From: Syntrophomonadaceae bacterium
GTDB taxonomy: Bacteria > Bacillota > Dethiobacteria > DTU022
Reading direction: 5' to 3'
NCBI GenBank assembly: GCA_003558195.1
Contig: PWMM01000318.1
Span: 1 to 6,676, forward strand
Length of the DNA stretch: 6,676 bases
The notes beneath the pieces are model-generated. The model searched no databases and was not told where the DNA came from. It was given only the letters and a program-made list of their open reading frames with translations. Of the stretch, positions 1 to 5,902 are shown piece after piece; positions within the stretch are counted from its first letter, which is position 1; each line of letters begins with the position of its first letter. The translations under genes and the position numbers were made by a program.

Positions 1-810
1 AGAGTCAAATATGTCAACTCCATACCTGACTGCTTCCAGCAAAGCATCCGGTGAGCCCACCCCCATCAAGTAACGGACTTTATCCTCCGGCAGTTCAGGA
101 ACAGTACAGTCTAAAACGGCATACATCAAATCTTTGGGTTCTCCCACGCTCAAGCCCCCAATAGCATAACCAGGAAAGTTCATTTCTACCAGTTGCCTGG
201 CCGATTGCCGCCGCAGATCTTCAAAAACTCCACCCTGAACTATCGCCAACAGGGCCTGATCATCTCTTAAGTGAGCCTGTTTACAGCACTTGGCCCACAA
301 CCCCGTTCTTCTTACTGCAGTTTCTACTTCACCATACTCTGCCGGGTAAGGTGGACACTGATCAAGAACCATGGCTAGATTAGCTCCGATAACATTTTGT
401 AGCCGCGTCAGCCTTTCCGGGGTGAGAAAGTGGATCTTTCCATCAATATGTGATGTAAAAGACACACCGTTATCGCTGATCTTCCTCAAACCACCCAGGC
501 TGAATATTTGAAAACCGCCGCTGTCAGTAAGCAGGGCGCCCGGCCAATTGATAAAGTTATGCAGTCCTCCGTGGCGGGCAATTATTTCCACACCTGGGCG
601 CAGGAAAAGATGGTAGCAATTACTGAGGATTAGATCCGTTCCCATTTCCTGCAACTCAGAGAAAGCAATTGCTTTAACCGTTCCCTGGGTTCCTACCGGC
701 ATAAAACAGGGAGTTTTGATTATCTTTGCCCCGGCATCTAAGCTCCCCAGCCTGGCCTTGGTTTGGGAGCATTTTTTCAAAATAGAAAAATTAGCGGTCA
801 CGGTTTTCAT
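1..810 (-). CDS. tgt: tRNA-guanine(34) transglycosylase, C-terminus cut by window edge
   Basis: Tgt exchanges guanine-34 of GUN-anticodon tRNAs for preQ1, the committed step of queuosine synthesis in bacteria. I translated 270 codons from ATG at 810 to the window edge; the family is usually about 370-380 residues, so roughly the last 100, including the zinc-binding Cys/His cluster, lie outside. Visible motifs are FMPVGTQGTVK (36-46), YHLFLRPG (66-73), TDSGGFQ (95-101, with D96 matching the Zymomonas D102), D150 (D156, base recognition), VQGG (191-194), GGLSVGE (218-224) and FDS at the very end, whose D269 matches the nucleophile D280. Odd points: Q151 stands where Glu is usual (DEC to DQC), and SNCYHL replaces the usual SNTYHL. 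The start is chosen because an in-frame stop lies at 834-832 and the N-terminus fits the family; however, the only good Shine-Dalgarno, GGAG at 829-826, is a long 15 nt away. The gene lies 212 bp after queA, its pathway partner. Identification is firm. Confidence 0.97.
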   Translation of the reverse strand, partial: MKTVTANFSILKKCSQTKARLGSLDAGAKIIKTPCFMPVGTQGTVKAIAFSELQEMGTDLILSNCYHLFLRPGVEIIARHGGLHNFINWPGALLTDSGGFQIFSLGGLRKISDNGVSFTSHIDGKIHFLTPERLTRLQNVIGANLAMVLDQCPPYPAEYGEVETAVRRTGLWAKCCKQAHLRDDQALLAIVQGGVFEDLRRQSARQLVEMNFPGYAIGGLSVGEPKDLMYAVLDCTVPELPEDKVRYLMGVGSPDALLEAVRYGVDIFDS

Positions 811-1022
811 CCATTCTATAATTATCTCCGGTTAATCAATTTTCCCGGTTACCGGAAACCGGATTACTGTAATGACAACCTAACCTGGACAAACCAGTTC
901 CATAATCGTTGGCTTTAAAAATTAGCGCTTATAAAAGCAGTTTAAGCCGGCGCTTCAGGGATCGCTCCCAAAAGTCTTGCCAAATTAACACCGGACCCCA
1001 GAAGTAAGGGCCTAATATAGGT
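811..1022. other. 212-bp gene-free gap between queA and tgt
   Basis: This is by far the longest gap in an otherwise compact gene block, and queA and tgt are commonly adjacent in Firmicutes. I see no credible protein gene and no convincing -35/-10 pair. On the minus strand it holds several short inverted repeats: GGGA/TCCC around a GCGA tetraloop (969-958); AGCGC (954-950) with GCGCT (928-924), followed two bases later by five T residues (921-917), a weak terminator-like shape; CTGG/CCAG (897-885); and the CCGG-rich element at 862-826. It may be a structured leader for tgt or simply eroded sequence. Confidence 0.6.
826..862 (-). promoter_or_regulatory. Candidate RNA pseudoknot over the tgt ribosome binding site
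   Basis: Read on the minus strand, CCGGTT (862-857) pairs perfectly with AACCGG (850-845), enclosing the six-base loop TCCGGT (856-851). That loop is an exact complement of ACCGGA (832-827), which contains most of the tgt Shine-Dalgarno GGAG (829-826). Together they form a possible H-type pseudoknot with a 12-nt linker, the same general architecture as a translational preQ1-I switch. CCGGTT can alternatively pair directly with AACCGG at 833-828. The pairings are seen in the sequence; regulation of tgt is inference. Cautions: CCGG is self-complementary and occurs four times here, so several folds compete, and the pseudoknot as drawn has almost no first loop and would need a frayed pair. It does not match any riboswitch consensus I recognise. 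Confidence 0.35.
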
Positions 1023-2054
1023 TTAAATGATCAGCATGCAATCGCCAAAGCTGTAAAAACGATAACCCTTCTTCACCGCTTCCTGGTAAGCTCGCATAAC
1101 CCGGTCATAGCCGCCAAAAGAGCTGATCAACATTAACAGGGTTGAACGGGGTAAATGGAAGTTTGTAAGCATTGCCTCAACCAGCCGGAAATTATAGCCA
1201 GGGTAAATATAAAGGTCAGTCCATCCGGCTTGCTCTTTAACAAGGCCAGTTTGGCTTGCCACAGTCTCCAGTACCCGGCATACAGTAGTGCCCACAGCAA
1301 CCACCCGTTGATTTTCTTCTCTGGCCCTGTTGATGGTATCTGCCGTGTTCTGATCAATGCTGTAAAATTCTGAGTGCATTTTATGATCTCTGATATCTTC
1401 AGTTTTAACAGGCTGAAAAGTCCCGGGCCCGATATGCAGGGTAATAAATGCAGTTTTAACTCCCCTGGCTTCAAGCGCCTCGAAAACCTTAGCAGTGAAG
1501 TGGAAGCCGGCAGTCGGTGCCGCCGCCGATCCTGCTTTTTCTGCATAAATGGTCTGGTATTGGTCCGAGGTCTCAACCTCTTTTTTGATATAGGGGGGAA
1601 GCGGTACTTTACCGATTTTTGGTAAAAGCTCTTCAATGGGCCGATCCGCCCGAAAGCTAACCAGGCGCAGATCTTCTTTATAATAATCTTCCACTACGGC
1701 TTCAGCTATCCCTTCAAAGATAACTCTCTTTCCGGGTTTTAGTTTCCGGCCGGGCTTAACCATGGCTATCCAGTTTGCATCATCCTGTTTATGTAATAGT
1801 AAGATTTCTGCCCCTGTTGTTTTACCTTCAATCCGGCCGATTAACCGGGCCGGGATCACCTTAGTGTTATTCAATACTAAAAGATCACCCTGTTTTAGAA
1901 AAGCAGGCAGTTCGCTGAAAAACCTGTGTTCAATTTGTTCTTCAGAGCGGTTTAAGACTAGCATCCGAGATTGATCCCTCAGGGCTAATGGCTCCTGGGC
2001 AATTAATTCTTCTGGCAAGTGATAGTCATAATCGCTTAAACGACATTTATGCAC
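1023..2054 (-). CDS. queA: S-adenosylmethionine:tRNA ribosyltransferase-isomerase
   Basis: QueA transfers and rearranges the ribose of S-adenosylmethionine onto preQ1-modified tRNA, giving epoxyqueuosine, the step after Tgt. The 343 residues match the family length. Motifs in order: LSDYDYHLPEELIAQ (6-20), LNNTKVIPAR (61-70), LPPYI (152-156), PTAGFHFT (180-187), HIGPGTFQPV (207-216), HKMHSE (224-229), FHLPRSTLLMLISSF (299-313) and YSFGDCMLI (334-342). Several positions deviate from what I regard as usual: NNT for NDT (62-64), GTTVCRVLE for GTTSxRTLE (255-263), and GDC for GDA (337-339). The start is GTG at 2054; an in-frame stop at 2090-2088 and no better start codon leave little choice, but no clear Shine-Dalgarno precedes it, so initiation may be weak or depend on translation from upstream. 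It follows the DUF2905 gene by 64 bp. Confidence 0.97.
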   Translation of the reverse strand: MHKCRLSDYDYHLPEELIAQEPLALRDQSRMLVLNRSEEQIEHRFFSELPAFLKQGDLLVLNNTKVIPARLIGRIEGKTTGAEILLLHKQDDANWIAMVKPGRKLKPGKRVIFEGIAEAVVEDYYKEDLRLVSFRADRPIEELLPKIGKVPLPPYIKKEVETSDQYQTIYAEKAGSAAAPTAGFHFTAKVFEALEARGVKTAFITLHIGPGTFQPVKTEDIRDHKMHSEFYSIDQNTADTINRAREENQRVVAVGTTVCRVLETVASQTGLVKEQAGWTDLYIYPGYNFRLVEAMLTNFHLPRSTLLMLISSFGGYDRVMRAYQEAVKKGYRFYSFGDCMLII

Positions 2055-2118
2055 ACCGGCACCAACTTTTGCTGTATTTAATCCAGGCTATCATTAAGCG
2101 TGGGCTGTTCAACTCCAG

Positions 2119-2337
2119 TTACCTTCTAAAAAAATTGAGCAATAGTGTTAAAATAATGCTCAGTATGATCATAGTTGCCAGCGGAAAGTAAAAGGTGAAA
2201 TTTTCTCTTTGAATAAAGATATCACCCGGCAGGCGTCCCAGGCCCAGCCGTCCAAACAAAAAAAACAAAAGGCCCACAAAAGCAATTAATCCACCTATTA
2301 TAAGCAGTAGCCTTCCAAACGCTTCGATATTCGGCAT
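2119..2337 (-). CDS. DUF2905 family small membrane protein
   Basis: This 72-residue protein of unknown function has two predicted membrane helices (about 8-29 and 50-70). They are joined by a short loop carrying GRLPGDI (34-40) and NFTFYFPL (46-53), the signature I associate with DUF2905. It ends in two arginines. Small proteins of this family commonly sit next to ruvB and queA in Clostridia, and here the gene starts 18 bp after the ruvB stop with a strong AAGGAGGT site six bases before the ATG, so it is probably co-expressed. Conserved position suggests a link to its neighbours, but neither the sequence nor, to my knowledge, experiment shows what it does. The family call is confident; the function is unknown. 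Confidence 0.9.
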   Translation of the reverse strand: MPNIEAFGRLLLIIGGLIAFVGLLFFLFGRLGLGRLPGDIFIQRENFTFYFPLATMIILSIILTLLLNFFRR

Positions 2338-2355
2338 AACAACCTCCTTGCCTGT

Positions 2356-3378
2356 TTACCAGAGCTGCTGCTGCGGCTCATCTTTGGGAGGCAGGTTCAG
2401 GTACAGGTAAGCTTCACCGGTAGCCGTTCTTCCCCGGGCCGTCCTTTTAAGTAAGCCAAGTTGCATCAAGTAAGGTTCATATACATCTTCTAAGGTTTCT
2501 GGTTCTTCACTAATACAGGTTGCCAGGGTATCCAGACCCACCGGCCCTCCGTCAAATTTTTCTATCAGCGCCCGCAAGAGCCGGCGATCAATTTCATCAA
2601 GTCCTCTTAGATCAAGCTGGAGCATTTTTAGCGCCTCACCGGCAACCTCAGCGGTAATGATATTATCAGCCTTCACCTGGGCAAAATCACGGACTCTTTT
2701 TAAAAGACGATTTGCCACCCGCGGGGTTCCCCTTGACGCCCTGGCAATTATGGAAGCCCCTTCCTTTTCAGCTTTAACTTTAAGTATACCGGCCGAGCGC
2801 AAAATAATCTTTTCCAATTCTTCCGGTGTATAAAAATCCAGGCGGTCTAAAACTCCAAAACGATCCCTTAAAGGGGAGGTTAATAAACCGGCCCGCACGG
2901 TAGCCCCAATCATGGTAAAGGGAGGCAAATCAAGGCGCAATGATCTGGCACCGGGGCCTTTACCGATGATGATATCAAGCGCATTATCTTCCATAGCCGG
3001 GTAAAGAATCTCTTCCACGGAACGGTTTAAACGGTGTATTTCATCTATAAACAGGACATCACCATGGCCAAGATTAGTTAAAAGAGCCGCCAGATCTCCA
3101 GGCCTCTCTATGGCCGGTCCCGAGGTCACCCTGATACTGACACCCAGCTCCCAGGCTATGATATGGGCAAGGGTTGTTTTACCCAGTCCAGGGGGACCAT
3201 ACAACAAAACATGGTCAAGGGCTTCGTTTCTTTCCTGGGCAGCCCGAACATAGATAGCCAGCTTTTCTTTAATTTTTTCCTGGCCAATATATTCATCGAA
3301 AGACTTAGGCCGAAGGCCCATTTCAATTTGCACATCGTCTTCACTATGAAGATGGGCAGAAACAATTCTTTCTTCCAT
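2356..3378 (-). CDS. ruvB: Holliday junction branch migration ATPase RuvB
   Basis: RuvB is the hexameric AAA+ motor that, with RuvA, pumps DNA through Holliday junctions during recombinational repair. The protein has 340 residues, the normal length. It carries Walker A GPPGLGKTT (61-69, K67), Walker B LFIDEIH (109-115, D112), sensor 1 region IGATVRAG (157-164), arginine-finger segment SPLRDRFG (168-175), sensor 2 RGTPRVANRLL (216-226), and a C-terminal winged-helix domain (about 260-330) with FDGGPVGLDTLA (275-286). The tail is short and glutamine-rich. Odd point: V161 stands where GATTRAG normally has Thr, at or beside sensor 1. The codon is GTG, two changes from a matching Thr codon, so a single-base sequencing error does not explain it. 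The ATG at 3378 has AAAGGAG about six bases upstream. The gene lies 24 bp after ruvA and 18 bp before the DUF2905 gene. Confidence 0.98.
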   Translation of the reverse strand: MEERIVSAHLHSEDDVQIEMGLRPKSFDEYIGQEKIKEKLAIYVRAAQERNEALDHVLLYGPPGLGKTTLAHIIAWELGVSIRVTSGPAIERPGDLAALLTNLGHGDVLFIDEIHRLNRSVEEILYPAMEDNALDIIIGKGPGARSLRLDLPPFTMIGATVRAGLLTSPLRDRFGVLDRLDFYTPEELEKIILRSAGILKVKAEKEGASIIARASRGTPRVANRLLKRVRDFAQVKADNIITAEVAGEALKMLQLDLRGLDEIDRRLLRALIEKFDGGPVGLDTLATCISEEPETLEDVYEPYLMQLGLLKRTARGRTATGEAYLYLNLPPKDEPQQQLW

Positions 3379-3402
3379 TTATTTCTCCTTTCGATGAAAA
3401 AC

Positions 3403-4011
3403 TTAATTATTGGCCATGCTTTTTAAAGCCAGTTTAAGCAGCTCTTCCCTGGAAAGCTCCCGGTTACTGTCTAAAACTTTATTTACCGCTGCCGCCGCCT
3501 CCGGACCGGAGTAGCCAAGAGCGCAGAGAGCTTCAGTAATATCATCGACTACAGAAACCCCGGATAAAACATCTGCACCGGCTGCCACTTCTTCTGCCGA
3601 CATAGCCTTGGGTAGTTTTTCTTTAAGCTCAAAAACCAGGCGCTGGGCTGCTTTGCGCCCCACACCATGCGCCCTGCATAGCTGTGGAATGTTTTCTTCT
3701 AAAACAGCGATGTATAGTTCAGAAACTGAAAATATTGACAGCAGAGAGAGCGCCAGCCTGGGGCCGAAACCGCTTACTGTTAATAACAGGTTAAAGAGCT
3801 TTCTTTCTTCTGCTGATTGAAATCCATAAAGATTGATTTCTTCATCTTTAATAATCATTTTTGTATAAAGGGTTACTTCCTGCCCCACACTAGCCTGCAA
3901 CACCCTGTTCTCTACCGGGGGCATTTCTATGGATAAACCGACACCACCCGCTTCAAGGATTGCCTTACCGGAAGCTGTTGCCATGAGACGACCGCTAATA
4001 TAATCGAGCAC
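3403..4011 (-). CDS. ruvA: Holliday junction DNA-binding protein RuvA
   Basis: RuvA binds the four-way junction as a tetramer, holds it open and loads RuvB. The 202 residues match the family. Domain I (about 1-62) is the OB fold, with the acidic pin probably D56/E57 before NLYGF (60-64). Domain II has two helix-hairpin-helix motifs, VSGFGPRLAL (79-88) and HGVGRKAAQRL (115-125); the second usually reads PGIGKKTAERL, so it is somewhat divergent. After a linker (about 135-155), domain III (about 156-200, containing ALCALGYSGPEA) contacts RuvB. The start is GTG at 4011, immediately after the ruvC stop with no gap. A strong AAAGGAGG lies inside the end of ruvC about ten bases upstream, which suggests translational coupling of the two. 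Confidence 0.97.
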   Translation of the reverse strand: MLDYISGRLMATASGKAILEAGGVGLSIEMPPVENRVLQASVGQEVTLYTKMIIKDEEINLYGFQSAEERKLFNLLLTVSGFGPRLALSLLSIFSVSELYIAVLEENIPQLCRAHGVGRKAAQRLVFELKEKLPKAMSAEEVAAGADVLSGVSVVDDITEALCALGYSGPEAAAAVNKVLDSNRELSREELLKLALKSMANN

Positions 4012-4512
4012 TTATGGTTTACCTCCTTTTAAAGCTTCCTGGTAACGGCGGTTTTGTAGATGACAAAGAGCTACAGCCAGGGCATCGGCTTCATCATCTA
4101 CTTTAAGAGTATGTGAAAGTTTAAGAAGCATTTGAACCATTTTTTGCACCTGCACTTTTTCTGCTTTGCCGTAACCGGCAACCGCCTGTTTCACTTGCAG
4201 AGGAGTATATTCATAAAGGTCGACACTGCATCTGGCAGCGGCCAGGATAATAACCCCTCGCGCCTCTCCAACCTGGAACGCCGTGCGCACATTTTTACTA
4301 AAAAATAATTTTTCCACTGCCAGGGCCTGAGGGCTGTAACTGGTTACCAGGTCAAATATAAAATCATGGATATCTTTCAACCTGGAAGCAGAATTTAAAT
4401 CTTTGGGAGTTCGCACACATCCGGAATCAATATAGCTATATTCACTACCTTTTTCATCAATTATGCCATATCCGGTTATAGCAACCCCGGGGTCTATTCC
4501 AATTACACGCAT
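4012..4512 (-). CDS. ruvC: Holliday junction resolvase RuvC
   Basis: RuvC is the dimeric RNase H-fold endonuclease that cuts Holliday junctions symmetrically. At 166 residues it is normal in length, and the four acidic catalytic residues are all present: D7 in GIDPG, E67 in AVEKLFF, and D140 and D143 in DDEADALAVALCH (139-151). The FFSKN segment (70-74) is typical of the family. The ATG at 4512 follows an AGGGTG site by about five bases. The gene begins 65 bp after yebC and its stop codon abuts the ruvA start. No LexA-type box (GAAC, four bases, GTTC) was found in the 65-bp upstream gap, so there is no visible sign of SOS control here. Confidence 0.98.
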   Translation of the reverse strand: MRVIGIDPGVAITGYGIIDEKGSEYSYIDSGCVRTPKDLNSASRLKDIHDFIFDLVTSYSPQALAVEKLFFSKNVRTAFQVGEARGVIILAAARCSVDLYEYTPLQVKQAVAGYGKAEKVQVQKMVQMLLKLSHTLKVDDEADALAVALCHLQNRRYQEALKGGKP

Positions 4513-4546
4513 TTATTCACCCTGAACATTATCCCTTTGTTGAAGA

Positions 4547-4567
4547 TTAGTATTACTATAATTCTAA
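4547..4567. repeat. AT-rich inverted repeat between yebC and ruvC
   Basis: TTAGTATTA (4547-4555) and TAATTCTAA (4559-4567) form nine-base arms with one mismatch around CTA. The repeat lies in the 65-bp yebC-ruvC gap, ending about 35 bases before the ruvC start. It is AT-rich and not followed by a T run on the minus strand, so it does not look like an intrinsic terminator. It could be a protein-binding site, a weak RNA hairpin or chance. Confidence 0.45.
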
Positions 4568-4577
4568 CATTTACTTA

Positions 4578-5333
4578 TTATTGCTCTATCAATAACTCAT
4601 CGGGTATATCAAAGTTAGCATAAACATTCTGGACATCATCATGATCATCGAGGGCTTCCATTAACCTGATGATCCGATCAGCCGCTTCCGGATCTGAAAC
4701 TTCAATTGTATTCGCAGGAAGCATGGTCACTTCCGCTGATGCGATGGCAATACCTTTTTGCTGGAGATGATCCTTAACTGCTTCAAAATTATCCAGTGAA
4801 GTGGTAATGCTGTAAGTGCCATCGTTTTCCAAATCAATGTCTTCAGCCCCTGCCTCAAGGGCTGCGGTCATTAAATCGTCTTCATCTATATCGAGAACTT
4901 TCTGATTAACTGTAATATAACCCTTACGGTTAAACATCCAGGCTACACAGCCTGATTCGCCCAGGCTGCCCCCGTGACGCGAAATAATATGCCGAATTTC
5001 TGCAACAGTCCGGTTACGGTTATCGGTCATTGCCTCAAGCAGGATAGCGATCCCGCCCACAGCATAACCTTCATAACTGGCCTGCTCGTAGTTTGACCCT
5101 TCTTGACTTCCGGTCCCTCTTTGTATAGCACGTTGAATATTATCACTGGGCATGTTATTATCACGTGCTTTTTGGACCGCCAATCTCAGGGAAAAATTAG
5201 TATCTAAATCTTCTCCGCCTTCCCGCGCTGCAACGGTTATTTCCCGCGCCAGCTTCGTAAATATTTTCCCTTTTTGAGCATCTGCCCGGGCTTTGCGGTG
5301 CTTGGTATTGGCCCATTTTGAATGACCAGCCAT
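4578..5333 (-). CDS. yebC: YebC/TACO1 family ribosome-associated protein
   Basis: The 251 residues are a full-length YebC/TACO1 protein. The family was long annotated as a DNA-binding transcriptional regulator; more recent work on bacterial and mitochondrial members supports a role in translation, helping ribosomes through difficult stretches such as polyproline. Signatures: MAGHSKWANTKHRK (1-14), the helical segment through KIFTKLAREI (23-32), NNMPSDNIQRAIQRGTG (59-75), SYEGY (86-90), TDNRNRTVAEIRH (103-115) and HGGSLGESGCVAWMF (120-134). Residues from about 135 onward are the two alpha/beta domains, with an acidic C-terminus. The ATG at 5333 has a very strong AAGGAGGG six bases upstream. 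It starts 40 bp after queT with no terminator between them, and precedes ruvC, a common pairing in bacteria. Which of the two proposed activities this copy has cannot be read from the sequence. Confidence 0.96.
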   Translation of the reverse strand: MAGHSKWANTKHRKARADAQKGKIFTKLAREITVAAREGGEDLDTNFSLRLAVQKARDNNMPSDNIQRAIQRGTGSQEGSNYEQASYEGYAVGGIAILLEAMTDNRNRTVAEIRHIISRHGGSLGESGCVAWMFNRKGYITVNQKVLDIDEDDLMTAALEAGAEDIDLENDGTYSITTSLDNFEAVKDHLQQKGIAIASAEVTMLPANTIEVSDPEAADRIIRLMEALDDHDDVQNVYANFDIPDELLIEQ

Positions 5334-5373
5334 CGTTAGCCCTCCTTAAAAAAAATTATCTTTCTGTAACAAT

Positions 5374-5850
5374 TTATTTAAAAATGTAATCTCGCTTCTC
5401 CAGGAATAACAGCAAGGGGTAACCTAACCCGTAACAAGCTATAACTTGACCAACTCCAACCCAAATTGCAGTCATGTAAAAAGGCATTTCCAGGACAGTG
5501 GAAAGAACTGCTCCAACAATTAGTGCATTGATTATTACCGGAGGTAAAGGCACCAGGTACTTCTTTTTTATTTTTGTAACCAGGTAGGCTGATATTAATG
5601 TAGCAAGGCTACCAAAAACTATATCAAGCATTCCAAATCCGCCAAAGATATTGGCAATCATACAGCCTACGAATAAACCTGGAACAGCTGCTATAGTAAA
5701 ATATGGTAATACCATAAGCATTTCTGAGATTCGAACCTGGATCACCCCGTAACTGATGGGGGCAAAAATTAAAGTTATAACTACATAAATTGCAGCGATC
5801 ATTGCTGCTCTGACCCAATAATGCAAAAGATCTTTACTTGTCTTGAACAT
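5374..5850 (-). CDS. queT: QueT-type queuosine precursor (preQ1) transporter
   Basis: This is a 158-residue integral membrane protein with about five hydrophobic segments (roughly 14-31, 44-69, 75-92, 103-121, 126-149). Characteristic segments are APISYGVIQVRISEML (30-45), PGLFVGCMIANIFGGFG (57-73) and LDIVFGSLATLISAYL (75-90), which I recognise as the QueT family, substrate-binding (S) components of ECF-type vitamin transporters. The family is thought to import preQ1 or a related queuosine precursor using a shared energising module, which is not in this window. The strongest functional evidence is the leader: a preQ1-I riboswitch overlaps its ribosome binding site. GGAAGG lies five bases before the ATG at 5850. 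queA and tgt lie downstream in the same orientation, so the imported base would feed Tgt directly. The family call is confident; the exact substrate is inferred. Confidence 0.92.
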   Translation of the reverse strand: MFKTSKDLLHYWVRAAMIAAIYVVITLIFAPISYGVIQVRISEMLMVLPYFTIAAVPGLFVGCMIANIFGGFGMLDIVFGSLATLISAYLVTKIKKKYLVPLPPVIINALIVGAVLSTVLEMPFYMTAIWVGVGQVIACYGLGYPLLLFLEKRDYIFK

Positions 5851-5855
5851 AGAAA

Positions 5856-5897
5856 CCTTCCTTGTTTTTTATTAAGCAGGGTGTCTGCGACCTGCTT
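5856..5897 (-). promoter_or_regulatory. preQ1-I riboswitch, translational type, controlling queT
   Basis: On the minus strand, stem P1 is AAGCAGG (5897-5891) pairing with CCTGCTT (5880-5874). It encloses TCGCAGACAC (5890-5881), and an A-rich tail follows, ending in ACAAGGAAGG (5865-5856). This is the preQ1-I plan: short stem, C/A-rich loop, and an A-rich tail that docks into the stem and pairs with the loop. The TCGCAG loop and the tail closely match what I recall of the Thermoanaerobacter tengcongensis aptamer. The start of the tail overlaps the GGAAGG Shine-Dalgarno five bases before the queT ATG, and no terminator hairpin follows. Ligand binding should therefore hide the ribosome binding site and switch queT off when preQ1 is plentiful. 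The pairing is seen; ligand and direction are known for the class. Confidence 0.93.
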
Positions 5898-5902
5898 TTA
5901 AT

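Noticed and set aside
917..954. Rho-independent terminator between queA and tgt.
   Set aside because: AGCGC/GCGCT has only five pairs, a 21-base loop and an AA interruption before five T residues, so it is too weak to call.
1155..1625. Plus-strand open frames of 72 and 83 codons opposite queA.
   Set aside because: They lie antisense to a firmly identified gene, have no family motifs and look like shadows of queA codon structure; similar frames opposite ruvA, ruvB and DUF2905 were dismissed for the same reason.
4513..4577. SOS/LexA operator before ruvC.
   Set aside because: No GAAC-N4-GTTC type palindrome is present; the only inverted repeat is unrelated in sequence.
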